From NCBI GenBank assembly GCA_026169375.1, contig JAPFCR010000035.1, positions 62,001 through 126,000 of the forward strand: a DNA stretch of 64,000 bases, written 5' to 3'. The first letter of the stretch is position 1; every line of letters starts with the position of its first letter. Under the pieces are notes generated by a model. That model was not told the origin of the DNA and made no database searches. It worked only from the letters and a program-made list of their open reading frames with translations. Below, in pieces: positions 1-8,052 of the stretch. A program made the translations under genes and the position numbers. This DNA comes from Sporosarcina sp. Its GTDB lineage: Bacteria > Bacillota > Bacilli > Bacillales_A > Planococcaceae.

Positions 1-660
1 TACATTCGCCTCAAAATGCATCGTGATGGCTTCTCTTCTCACTAAACTCTCAAAAGCTGGCAATATCCACGGTTTCACACTAGGCGAATAATCTGTTCCT
101 CTATAGACAACTGTTACATTGGCACCTGCTCTTTCAAGCTCGAGCGCAGCATCTACCGCCGAGTTTTTCCCGCCTATGACTACAACATTTCGCCTGAAAT
201 AAGGATGGGCTTCTTTAAAGTAATGAGACACATGAGACTGATCTTCTCCTTTTACGCCCATCCAATTCGGATGATCATAATAACCTGTCGCAACCACTAT
301 ATATTTCGCTAGATACTGCTCCTGATCGGTCGTTACTTGGAAATGTTCGTTCACTTTTTCAACTTTCGTGACTCGTTCAAATGCATTCACTTTAAGCTTC
401 TTCATTTTCACAACTTCACGATAATAAACAAGCGCATCATTACGTTTTGGTTTTTCTTTTGCTGTAATAAAAGGAATATCGCCAATCGATAATTTCAAAC
501 TCGAACTAAAAAAAGTTTGGTGTGTTGGATAGTGATAAATTGAATTCACAATATTCCCTTTTTCGATAACAAGAACGTCCATCCCTCTTTTTTGTAGTTC
601 AATGGCGGCAGATAACCCACACGGTCCGCCGCCCACAACAATCACTTCTCTTTTTTGCAT
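1..660 (-). CDS. ypdA: YpdA family bacillithiol-disulfide reductase (partial, 3' end cut by window)
   Basis: Reading leftward from the ATG at 658-660, the frame stays open to the window edge. The N-terminus carries an FAD-binding Rossmann motif GGGPCGLSAA, in which Cys14 matches the conserved cysteine of YpdA enzymes, followed by a segment like YHYPTHQTFFSSS that is typical of the family. A second dinucleotide-binding motif (VVVIGGKNSAVDAALE) follows near residue 165. YpdA reduces oxidised bacillithiol with NADPH in the cytoplasm (family knowledge). An adjacent ATG at 661-663 is an equally possible start; a GGAG lies upstream. It is the last visible gene of the recS-ypbE-ypbG strand run. Confidence 0.85.
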   Translation of the reverse strand, partial: MQKREVIVVGGGPCGLSAAIELQKRGMDVLVIEKGNIVNSIYHYPTHQTFFSSSLKLSIGDIPFITAKEKPKRNDALVYYREVVKMKKLKVNAFERVTKVEKVNEHFQVTTDQEQYLAKYIVVATGYYDHPNWMGVKGEDQSHVSHYFKEAHPYFRRNVVVIGGKNSAVDAALELERAGANVTVVYRGTDYSPSVKPWILPAFESLVRREAITMHFEANV

Positions 661-678
661 CATATTTCGCTCCTTCAA

Positions 679-1452
679 TTACTCATCGGAATAATAAATT
701 GTAATCAGATGGCTTTCCGGATGAGCGCCCAGTCGAAAAGGAATCGACGATGTTCCGTAACCATTAGAGATCAGCTTCCCTCTATTTCCTGACCATTTAA
801 AAAATCCTTTGTCACCAATTCCAAATTTACCAAACCGAATTTGACCGCCGTGTGTATGGCCAGAAAGCATTAAAGTTGGTTTGATAAACTGCTCCGCACG
901 TTTCCATACAATTGGCTGATGACTCACGAATAACACATTTTGGTAACGCTCAATTCGTTCTAATGATTTCTCAAGATTGATCTTTTTAGAAGAAGGATCA
1001 TCTGTCCCGCAAATTCCCCAATCATGATGCGACGGGATAACTTGATTTTCATTATCTAAAATAATTCCATTATGACGCGCCATAATTTCTCGTATAGCTT
1101 CTTCTCCTACTTCACGGTCATTATTTCCCCATACGTAAAAAACTTGGCCGAGTTTACTTAACCGCTCTACATTCTGATCGATTCGTGCTAACGGAACATT
1201 CTTCTCCGCAAGATCTCCGCCAATAATGACAAGATCAATTTCTTGTTTTAACTTCTTCAACAGTCGTTTATCTATTTTTCTTCGATGAATATCTGTAATA
1301 AAAAAAACCGTCATCTTTTTACGTCGGCCACTATGATTGTTCACCTGAATATGATGTTGCTTGACATTTCTTTCTTTCGCAATCCAAAACATTCGTAGTA
1401 AAAGTATTGAACTTAGAAAAAATGTAGCACCTATAATTTTCTTAAACGTGAT
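679..1452 (-). CDS. ypbG: YpbG-like membrane-anchored metallophosphoesterase, probable non-AUG start
   Basis: Calcineurin-like phosphoesterase with the metal-site motifs in order: FFITDIH, GGDLAE, WGNND, VSHQP and LSGHTHGG. The first ATG is at 1390-1392 and has no ribosome site. The frame is open further upstream and encodes FKKIIGATFF plus more hydrophobic residues, the N-terminal membrane anchor expected for YpbG-type proteins of about 255-260 residues. An AGGTGG lies just before two ATC codons (1450-1455) and an ACG (1447-1449), so I set the start at the ATC nearest good spacing, giving about 257 residues. The substrate is unknown. It lies between ypbE and ypdA on the same strand. Confidence 0.75.
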   Translation of the reverse strand: MTFKKIIGATFFLSSILLLRMFWIAKERNVKQHHIQVNNHSGRRKKMTVFFITDIHRRKIDKRLLKKLKQEIDLVIIGGDLAEKNVPLARIDQNVERLSKLGQVFYVWGNNDREVGEEAIREIMARHNGIILDNENQVIPSHHDWGICGTDDPSSKKINLEKSLERIERYQNVLFVSHQPIVWKRAEQFIKPTLMLSGHTHGGQIRFGKFGIGDKGFFKWSGNRGKLISNGYGTSSIPFRLGAHPESHLITIYYSDE

Positions 1453-1518
1453 GATGCGCCACCTTTCATAAGAAATAGGAAAATTTTTCTCCTTTGCCTA
1501 TTGTTCATTATTTGTCAT

Positions 1519-2214
1519 TTATGGAATGACTAATTTCTGTCCAACTGAAATCTCGTTTGAAGATAAACCATTCGCCTGTCTAATCTTATTCACACCGTCT
1601 CCAGTTTGGTAGTAGTTCACTGAAATTCGATATAATGTCTCCCCAGGTGCAACAGTATGTGTTCTTGCCCCCGAATTAGAGTTAGACTGATTTTGATTCT
1701 CATTTTGATTTTTATTCGCTTCTGCTTGTTGCTTTTCTTTTTCCGCTTGTTGTCGTGCTAGTTCTTTTTGACGTGCTTTTTCCTGCTTACGCTCTTCTTC
1801 TTTTTGTCGCTCTATCTCTTTTTGACGTGCTTCTTCTTCCTTCTTTTTCTTTTCTTCTTCAGCGCGCGCTAATTCTTTTTCTTTTTCCTTCTCTTTTGCT
1901 TTTTCTTTCTCTTCTTGATCAGTTAATGTTAGCTCATCATTCGACTTTTCACTCGTTTCGAATTGAATTTCATCCTCATCTGCTTGAGGTGTAATCGGGC
2001 CTTTCGAAAAATTCAAACTAATAAAAACAAATACTAATATCGTAATTGGAATGAGTGTAAAAATAATGAGAAGCACATTTACCAATGAAAAACGAGAACT
2101 TTTTTTACTGGTTTTACTATGCAAGTCTACGCGCGATTGAACTTCTTCACCATCCGGTAAATCAATTTCTTTACGCTGTTCTTCAAGATTTATTTTGTAG
2201 TCATCTTTTTTCAT
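1519..2214 (-). CDS. ypbE: YpbE-like LysM domain membrane protein
   Basis: A 231-residue protein with a cytoplasmic acidic N-terminus, one membrane segment at about residues 44-67 (VNVLLIIFTLIPITILVFVF), then a long Lys/Glu/Gln-rich stretch (about 95-175) predicted as an extended coiled coil, an Asn/Ser linker and a C-terminal LysM domain (about 184-231, beginning THTVAPGETLYRISVNYY). LysM binds peptidoglycan, so the protein probably tethers the membrane to the wall across the rigid linker. B. subtilis YpbE has the same architecture and neighbours (recS, ypbB, fer). Its precise role is unknown. Confidence 0.85.
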   Translation of the reverse strand: MKKDDYKINLEEQRKEIDLPDGEEVQSRVDLHSKTSKKSSRFSLVNVLLIIFTLIPITILVFVFISLNFSKGPITPQADEDEIQFETSEKSNDELTLTDQEEKEKAKEKEKEKELARAEEEKKKKEEEARQKEIERQKEEERKQEKARQKELARQQAEKEKQQAEANKNQNENQNQSNSNSGARTHTVAPGETLYRISVNYYQTGDGVNKIRQANGLSSNEISVGQKLVIP

Positions 2215-2294
2215 ATTAAACTTCTCCTATCACATGAGTGCTTACGTATCTATTATGACGAATTTCGTCGTAAAAGTAAACGAACTTCTCATGC

Positions 2295-3731
2295 TCATCC
2301 TAGAAGTTGCGTCAATCTTTCGGACCAATCACTCCATTTTCTATTACTTTGCTCACGCTTCGCTAAATTAAGCATTCCCGTGTGATTTGGCTGACAGTTT
2401 CCACAACAAATTTCTGGATTCACCTCTAAATTTTCTCCAAAAAAATATAAAATACGCTCTCGTATACAATTTTTTTCTTCTACTAAGCCAATCATCTGTT
2501 TTAATGCCGCCTCTTTTTCAGCACTTTGCTTTTTTATTTGATCAATCGTTTCATCAATCGAAAATCTTTCAAAGTAATAATGTAACATACGCATGCCAGT
2601 TTCACTCAACCCTACTAACTGAGCCGCTTCAAGAATGGATTTCCCCTCAGTTCGTAACCGCCCAAAATAACGAATTTCCTCTTCTTTTGGGGAATCTTCA
2701 TGAATAATAAATTGTGTTTTTCGAATATCCTCTTCCGTGTAAATTAAAGTCGTTGCAGATAATTTTCCATCTCTTCCTGCTCGCCCTACTTCCTGTACGT
2801 AGTTTGCGATTGTAGCTGGAATATGTTCATGGATCACTTGCCGGACATCATCTTTATGAATGCCCATCCCAAATGCATTCGTCGAACAAATCCATTCCAC
2901 ATCTCCATTTAAAAACTGCGCTTGAACAAAAGCACGATCCTCATGTTCCATACCCGCGTGGTAAGAAGTTACACTTTCTCCTTTACTTTTTAATACTTGT
3001 GCTAACTCATCTGCTCTCTTTCTTGAGGCGACGTAAATAATCCCCGGTCCCGTAGATTTTTCTAACCGATTTATGAGCCAATTCGTTTTATCGTCTTCTG
3101 ACTCCATTTTGTTTATCACATAAGATAGATTTGGTCGATCTAATGAGTAAATATGCAATGTAGGGTCATGTAAATTTAAATATCTTGTAATATCTTCAAT
3201 TACTTTTTGATTGGCAGTCGCAGTAAGCGCTAGGATTGACGGATTATGTAACGTTTTTAAAAATTCACTAATTCTCAAGTAATCTGGCCTAAAGTCAAAT
3301 CCCCACTGTGAAATACAATGCGCTTCATCTACAACAACAAATGCAATCTTTATTTGTTGTATTTTATGCGCAACTTTTGAAACTGTTAACATTTCAGGCG
3401 AAATAAAAATAAATTTATAATGATGTAAAGTTGAAAGTATGCGTTCGCGTTCATGATAGGAGTAAGATGAATTCAACGCTACAACTCTTTTTTCACCTTG
3501 TTGCTTTAATGTTGCAACCTGATCTTCCATTAAAGCAACAAGTGGCGAAATAATTAAAACAGTTCCTTCCATTAAATACGCTGGAAGTTGAAAACAAAGT
3601 GACTTTCCGCTTCCTGTCGGTAAAATTGCAATTTGACTTTGCTTTCCTAGAACATCGCGAATAACTGCTTCTTGCCCAAGTCGAAATGAATCAAAACCAA
3701 ATCGTTCTTTTAACGTTCGTTGAAGCCTCAC
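2295..3731 (-). CDS. recS: RecQ-family ATP-dependent DNA helicase RecS
   Basis: Superfamily 2 3'-5' DNA helicase of 478 residues. Visible motifs: Walker A TGSGKS (residues 39-44), DEAH followed by CISQWGFDFRPDY (from 135), ALTATA, and motif VI VGRAGRDG. A Cys cluster near the C-terminus (CIRER...CCGNC) is the RecQ zinc-binding region. There is no C-terminal HRDC domain, which fits the shorter RecS/YocI class rather than full RecQ. The start is GTG at 3729-3731 and overlaps the ypbB stop in a GTGA, indicating translational coupling with ypbB. Confidence 0.92.
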   Translation of the reverse strand: MRLQRTLKERFGFDSFRLGQEAVIRDVLGKQSQIAILPTGSGKSLCFQLPAYLMEGTVLIISPLVALMEDQVATLKQQGEKRVVALNSSYSYHERERILSTLHHYKFIFISPEMLTVSKVAHKIQQIKIAFVVVDEAHCISQWGFDFRPDYLRISEFLKTLHNPSILALTATANQKVIEDITRYLNLHDPTLHIYSLDRPNLSYVINKMESEDDKTNWLINRLEKSTGPGIIYVASRKRADELAQVLKSKGESVTSYHAGMEHEDRAFVQAQFLNGDVEWICSTNAFGMGIHKDDVRQVIHEHIPATIANYVQEVGRAGRDGKLSATTLIYTEEDIRKTQFIIHEDSPKEEEIRYFGRLRTEGKSILEAAQLVGLSETGMRMLHYYFERFSIDETIDQIKKQSAEKEAALKQMIGLVEEKNCIRERILYFFGENLEVNPEICCGNCQPNHTGMLNLAKREQSNRKWSDWSERLTQLLG

Positions 3732-4774
3732 TCACTATTCACTCCTTTCGATGGTACGCTTAAAATAAGACGTAACTGGAAATAAGATAGTTGCGGAAAT
3801 GACTCCTTTAATAGTCGTAATCTTTTTGTTTCGAGCACTTCCGACTTTTTTTGAACTGCCAGACAATCTTCTATTTCGACAAATTTCTCAAATGGAAACT
3901 GTTTATTGTCTAGTGCAATTTCTACAATATGATCTTCAATTGTACTTGCTTTCAATTGCCTAATCATTGCAATTTCTTCTAATGAGCACCCTTGATCAAA
4001 TAAGATCTTCGTACGTCTTGTAGAGTCATTCAAATGATTTTCTACTTTAATTTGATACGCGATACGATTCAATAGTGGATATCGTTCCACTCCTATTATT
4101 GTATTTAAAAGCATATGTAAACTTTCGATATAAGATAGTTTTACATTTAACGGAGAAACAGCTAACTGCTCACCTAACTGCCCCCACGTCCATCCTGTAG
4201 ATTGATACCCTACTAAACGGTGTGTAAAAACACCTTTTTGTTCATCTGTCACCTGACTATCTTCTAAAGCTTCGTACAACTCTTTTTTTAGTTGTGCGGA
4301 AAATGTTGGGTCATGAATTGGATAGTTTCGTAAAAAAACTTTTACAAATTGTTGTACTTCTGGCTCTCTTTGGACCGGCATAAATTGCTTGACGCCTTCT
4401 TTAAAATGAGACAATGTTTGAACAATTAATGAGAGTCTTGCAAAAAATATTTCTTCCCTACCCCTGTAATTCCAACCGTCAAAATGGGAAGTTCGTGCAA
4501 ATTGAACAAGTCTTTTTCCTTCTTCTGTCAAATGTAAAATCGAATGCTCGTCAATCGTGATCAATCGTTTGTGTTCCAACTCTTTAATCGCAGCATCGAA
4601 ATGTGCTTTTGATAGTTTTGGTAGTATACCAAAAAATGGATGCACACCATAATAAGCGACATCTTGCATCATTTGGCCTGATCGTTTCCCGCGCAATAAA
4701 TGAAATCCTGCGTACGGGGTTTTCTCACCACCTAAATGATTAAATAATGAACAAAGTAAAATTGAAAAATCCAT
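3728..4774 (-). CDS. ypbB: YpbB helix-turn-helix protein
   Basis: A 348-residue cytoplasmic protein matching YpbB in length and position, directly upstream of recS and divergent from fer. The C-terminal third holds the helix-turn-helix of the family (around SLEEIAMIRQLKASTIEDHIVEIA). The same HTH module is found at the C-terminus of some full-length RecQ helicases, so YpbB is probably a DNA-binding partner of RecS; this is inference. The start ATG at 4772-4774 follows GAAGGCGAA. It overlaps recS by four bases. Confidence 0.88.
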   Translation of the reverse strand: MDFSILLCSLFNHLGGEKTPYAGFHLLRGKRSGQMMQDVAYYGVHPFFGILPKLSKAHFDAAIKELEHKRLITIDEHSILHLTEEGKRLVQFARTSHFDGWNYRGREEIFFARLSLIVQTLSHFKEGVKQFMPVQREPEVQQFVKVFLRNYPIHDPTFSAQLKKELYEALEDSQVTDEQKGVFTHRLVGYQSTGWTWGQLGEQLAVSPLNVKLSYIESLHMLLNTIIGVERYPLLNRIAYQIKVENHLNDSTRRTKILFDQGCSLEEIAMIRQLKASTIEDHIVEIALDNKQFPFEKFVEIEDCLAVQKKSEVLETKRLRLLKESFPQLSYFQLRLILSVPSKGVNSE

Positions 4775-4812
4775 CTGAGCATATTCGCCTTCTTTCTAAC
4801 GAAGTATTATTA

Positions 4813-4841
4813 TTGAAAACCATTGAAAACAGCATTAGAAT
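4813..4841 (+). promoter_or_regulatory. Sigma-A-type promoter for fer
   Basis: TTGAAA (4813-4818), 17-bp spacer, TAGAAT (4836-4841), about 50 bp upstream of the ferredoxin start. It is close to the consensus at both boxes with ideal spacing. Confidence 0.6.
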
Positions 4842-4890
4842 AAAGAGTGGAAACATTATGCAATGTTTGAAGAAAAGAGGAATGACATAA

Positions 4891-5139
<249 letters not shown>

Positions 5140-5140
5140 T

Positions 5141-5177
5141 AAAAACTGTGCTAGAAAAGGCTAGCACAGTTTTTTTA
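5141..5177 (+). terminator. Rho-independent terminator after fer
   Basis: Inverted repeat AAAAACTGTGCTAG / CTAGCACAGTTTTT with loop AAAAGG, followed by a T run. Its A-rich left flank lets it also serve ribU from the other strand. Confidence 0.9.
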
Positions 5178-5199
5178 TTTATCCCGCATTCACGGAACC

Positions 5200-5778
5200 T
5201 TATTGTAATTCCACTTGTTGTTGATTAATCCATTTATTCATACGACCATAAAGCAAGATTGAAATGACCGCTACGATAATGCCTTTCACGAGGTTAAATG
5301 GTAAAATTCCAAGTACAATCATCGTATAAAGCGCATCTCCTGTTACTGGTGGCATGTTTAAAAAGTATGTGTACATCGGTAAGAATACAAAATAATTAAG
5401 TAAACTCATCCCGATAGCCATCGTTACAGTTCCTGCTACAAAACCACTCACCAATCCTTTTTTATTTTTAAAAGCGTTAAAAACAAAGTAAATTGGGAGG
5501 ATAAATAATAATCCTGTTGCAAAGTTAGCAATTTCTCCTACAGGTACACCAGTCGGACTACCAGTTAAAAACCAATGTAAAATGTTTTTAATTAACTCTA
5601 CAGTAATTCCTGCCACTGGTCCCATAGTCATAATCGCAATCACCGCAGGCACCTCACCAAAATCGAACTTTAAAAAAGCAGGTAAGGCAGGTAACGGAAA
5701 GTTGAATTGCATTAAAATCGTTGCAATACTTCCGAGCATGGCAATTAACACCATTTTTCGTAACTTCTTGTTGTTCAT
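5200..5778 (-). CDS. ribU: Riboflavin ECF transporter S component RibU
   Basis: A 192-residue hydrophobic protein with about six membrane segments, the S (substrate-binding) component of an energy-coupling-factor riboflavin transporter. Family-typical features are FDFGEVPA near residue 39 and GVPVGEIANFATG near 79. It needs the shared EcfA/A'/T module, which is not in this window. AAGGAA precedes the ATG at 5776-5778. The gene is preceded on its strand by an FMN riboswitch and a terminator hairpin, so FMN should repress it. Confidence 0.93.
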   Translation of the reverse strand: MNNKKLRKMVLIAMLGSIATILMQFNFPLPALPAFLKFDFGEVPAVIAIMTMGPVAGITVELIKNILHWFLTGSPTGVPVGEIANFATGLLFILPIYFVFNAFKNKKGLVSGFVAGTVTMAIGMSLLNYFVFLPMYTYFLNMPPVTGDALYTMIVLGILPFNLVKGIIVAVISILLYGRMNKWINQQQVELQ

Positions 5779-5850
5779 TTTCCTTTCTCTCCTATCCGAT
5801 TCACTTCATCATTAAGAGGAAAGGGCGTCCGTCTCATTTATTTTACCCTT

Positions 5851-5888
5851 TAAAAAAATAAAAACCCTAAAGTACATTCACTTTAGGG
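5851..5888 (-). terminator. Terminator hairpin in the ribU leader (riboswitch expression platform)
   Basis: On the minus strand CCCTAAAGT, six-base loop, ACTTTAGGG, then a T-rich tail. It lies between the FMN aptamer and ribU, about 140 nt after the aptamer, and is the likely FMN-dependent transcription stop. Confidence 0.75.
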
Positions 5889-6030
5889 AGTTGTTTTCAG
5901 GCATAAATAAACGTTTGATAACGTTGCAATTTGCTTCGTCATTAAAATTGGCTTATTGTATATATTTCTATACTAAATAAGCGTTTTTTGTCTTATTTTA
6001 AAATAAGACAATCGACGTTCGCGCCTTCAC

Positions 6031-6157
6031 CTTCTCCCATCCAGACTTTACTGTCGGCTCTAGAATCTCACTAGCATCAGCTATTTAGCTCGCGGGCTAA
6101 GAATTTTACAATGTAAAATCATTACCGCCGGTCGGGAATTACACCCTGCCCCGAAGA
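6031..6157 (-). ncRNA. FMN riboswitch (RFN element)
   Basis: The minus strand shows the conserved RFN blocks in order: ATCTTCGGGGCAGGGTG, AATTCCCGACCGGCGGTAAT, a variable arm, AGCCCGCGAGC, then AGAGCCGACAGTAAAGTC and TGGATGGGAGAAGG. These conserved segments bind FMN. It lies in the leader of ribU, upstream of a terminator hairpin, so a transcription-attenuation switch controlling riboflavin uptake is expected. Confidence 0.97.
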
Positions 6158-6188
6158 TGAATCTTTATTAAATTTTTCTTACAATTAA

Positions 6189-6217
6189 ACTATACAATAA
6201 AAAAGTGACTTTGTAAA
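6189..6217 (-). promoter_or_regulatory. Sigma-A promoter of the FMN riboswitch-ribU transcript
   Basis: On the minus strand TTTACA (6212-6217), 17-bp spacer, TATAGT (6189-6194), ending about 30 bp before the first conserved aptamer block. Confidence 0.7.
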
Positions 6218-6230
6218 CTAAATTGTATTA

Positions 6231-6289
6231 AAAAACCCTCAAACTCGTTAGTAGCGATGTGTAGGCGTAAACTAACAGTTGAGGGTTTT
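6231..6289 (-). terminator. Terminator at the end of the res-sigX-rsiX region
   Basis: Arms AAAACCCTCAAACTCGTTAG and CTAACAGTTGAGGGTTTT form a long imperfect stem with A/T flanks on both sides. It lies just past the rsiX stop and upstream of the riboswitch promoter, so it insulates the two units. Confidence 0.8.
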
Positions 6290-6333
6290 GATTAATACGG
6301 AAATACAACTAAACAATAGGCAGATTAACATTT

Positions 6334-7470
6334 TTATTCAAACGAAAAATAAATCGGGTTACTTCCAATCGGTGTAGGAAGTGGCGCAAACAATTCATAA
6401 CGTTCAAAAGTGGATGGTGAAATGTTTTCAAATTGAACACGCATATTAAATTCAGCAGCTGTTAACATAAACCCTTCAATAAGCATGACAGCTTCCTCAC
6501 GGTCCATTGTTCGTAAATCTAATTCTTCATGAAACTGCACATGCGCAACCTTATTTTCAACTGTAATATCATAATGAACATATTCTGGAATGAGCACTTC
6601 GACTTCATCATGCGGTGGTGTTGCCATATTTAATAATGCATCTTTCACCGTTAAACTATCTTGTGTTTCCTTCACTAAATAAGATTGTCCAGTTGAACTG
6701 GTGTATTTATAGAAGGCATTTTTCTCATCTTGTAAATGAATCAACGTGATTGATTCTTCCTCTCTCTCAATTGTCGAGTGCCACTGTTTAAAATCTTTAA
6801 ATGTTTCGCGGATTATTCCTTCATACAACGGATCATTCACATATGACGAGTCATTGATGGCATGATGCGTAATTGTCTCGCCGGAAACTGTAAAACTTCC
6901 ACCATATGGATGATAAGGTGTAAATCCTAATGCTTCTTCTGGAATTTTCGATGCATATTTTTCATACAGTTGCACCGAATTCGGTTTGCCGTTCGGAAAA
7001 TCTACATTCACTTTCTCGATTGGAATAAGAAATGACGTCGGAATCACTTGTTCATTAAACACAAGACCTATTTGAAAAACAAAATATTCGTCTAGTGTCT
7101 CTTGTAACACTGCATAATTGTTCCCGTCACTAAGTGCTGCCTCTTCAGCAAAAGAAGCTGCTCTTTCGATCTCCGCTTCTTCATTCATCATTTTACTTTC
7201 CTGCTCAAAGGAAAAATTTGTCGCTTGTTCAGGTTGGGACGAAATCTTTTTCAGCACGGAAGGAATGAGTAAGCTGATGAAAAAAACGGCTGCAATCGCA
7301 ACTGCGACAGGAATCCAAGAAATTGGTTTTCGTTTCTTTTCTGCTATTTCTTGTAGTCTTTCATCTGCCTTTAAACGTTCTAATATTTCTTCCGCAGAAC
7401 GATTATCCTTCACTCCAGGCATATGTTTGAACGTTGTTTCTATTTCCTTTTCACTCCATTTTTTGGGCAT
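6334..7470 (-). CDS. rsiX: RsiX-like transmembrane anti-sigma factor
   Basis: A 378-residue protein: a cytoplasmic N-terminal domain of about 50 residues, a single membrane segment near residues 52-71 (WIPVAVAIAAVFFISLLI), and a large extracytoplasmic domain. This is the layout of RsiX, which holds SigX inactive. The ATG at 7468-7470 lies inside the end of sigX (20-bp overlap), as expected for a co-translated sigma/anti-sigma pair. It is also the last gene of the res-sigX-rsiX string, as in B. subtilis. The sensor signal is unknown. Confidence 0.85.
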   Translation of the reverse strand: MPKKWSEKEIETTFKHMPGVKDNRSAEEILERLKADERLQEIAEKKRKPISWIPVAVAIAAVFFISLLIPSVLKKISSQPEQATNFSFEQESKMMNEEAEIERAASFAEEAALSDGNNYAVLQETLDEYFVFQIGLVFNEQVIPTSFLIPIEKVNVDFPNGKPNSVQLYEKYASKIPEEALGFTPYHPYGGSFTVSGETITHHAINDSSYVNDPLYEGIIRETFKDFKQWHSTIEREEESITLIHLQDEKNAFYKYTSSTGQSYLVKETQDSLTVKDALLNMATPPHDEVEVLIPEYVHYDITVENKVAHVQFHEELDLRTMDREEAVMLIEGFMLTAAEFNMRVQFENISPSTFERYELFAPLPTPIGSNPIYFSFE

Positions 7471-8002
7471 GATCAGCTTTCCCCCTTTCTACCGGAAAAG
7501 TTGTCAGCTTTCTTCGTAAAGCCTTAATCGCACGATGTTGTGTTGTCTTCACTTTCGATTCAGTCCAATTTAAAATCTCAGCTGTTTCGATAATGGACAA
7601 ATCATGTAAAAAGCGTAAGTGTATGACAAATTTTTGATCTTCCGTACATGTATCTAATGCTTGTAGAAGTTCCTGCATCTGCTCATTTAAAACAGTGAAC
7701 TCATCAGGTGAAGGCGCTTCGCCAACTAATTCACTTTTTTCCCAATCGAAATGATCAGCTGCATGTTTTCTTCGGACTGACTGCTTCCGAAAATAATCAA
7801 TAGCTACATTTTTTGCGATTGAAAAAAGCCATGTCTTCTCGGTACTTTCTCCTTTGAAGTTTTGATAGCTCCTCAGGACTTTGACATACACTTCATGGAC
7901 AAGATCTTCTGCTAGCTCACGGTTTCTTGTTAAATAAATGAGAAACTTAAACACATCATGATGATATTTTTCATACAATTGATGAAATACGGAGTCGTTC
8001 AT
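7451..8002 (-). CDS. sigX: ECF RNA polymerase sigma factor SigX
   Basis: A 183-residue ECF sigma factor with region 2 (FKFLIYLTRNRELAEDLVHE, then TWLFSIAKNVAIDYFRKQ) and region 4 (TEDQKFVIHLRFLHDLSIIE ... WTESKVKTTQHRAIKALR). Its position between resE and rsiX identifies it as SigX, which in B. subtilis controls cell-envelope charge genes and its own operon. A GGGGGG ribosome site precedes the ATG at 8000-8002. A SigX-type promoter directly upstream suggests autoregulation. Confidence 0.92.
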   Translation of the reverse strand: MNDSVFHQLYEKYHHDVFKFLIYLTRNRELAEDLVHEVYVKVLRSYQNFKGESTEKTWLFSIAKNVAIDYFRKQSVRRKHAADHFDWEKSELVGEAPSPDEFTVLNEQMQELLQALDTCTEDQKFVIHLRFLHDLSIIETAEILNWTESKVKTTQHRAIKALRRKLTTFPVERGKADHAQKME

Positions 8003-8026
8003 CTTATCCCCCCGCTCAATAACTTA

Positions 8027-8052
8027 GTCGGCTCAGCACTCTTTACGTTACA
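8027..8052 (-). promoter_or_regulatory. SigX-type autoregulatory promoter of sigX-rsiX
   Basis: On the minus strand TGTAAC (8047-8052), 16-bp spacer, CGAC (8027-8030), matching the ECF SigX consensus TGTAAC/CGWC within one base of spacing. The -35 box includes the resE stop codon (TAA at 8048-8050), and the predicted transcript starts about 20 nt before the sigX ATG. Confidence 0.75.

Noticed and set aside
1690-1920. Short repeated units in ypbE resembling a tandem repeat
   Set aside because: Low-complexity codon repetition for a Lys/Glu helix; spacing is irregular, so neither a CRISPR nor a true VNTR.
1755-1994. 79-codon plus-strand frame rich in Leu/Phe/Ser
   Set aside because: It is the antisense of the Lys/Glu-rich coiled-coil region of ypbE; no ribosome site and no family resemblance.
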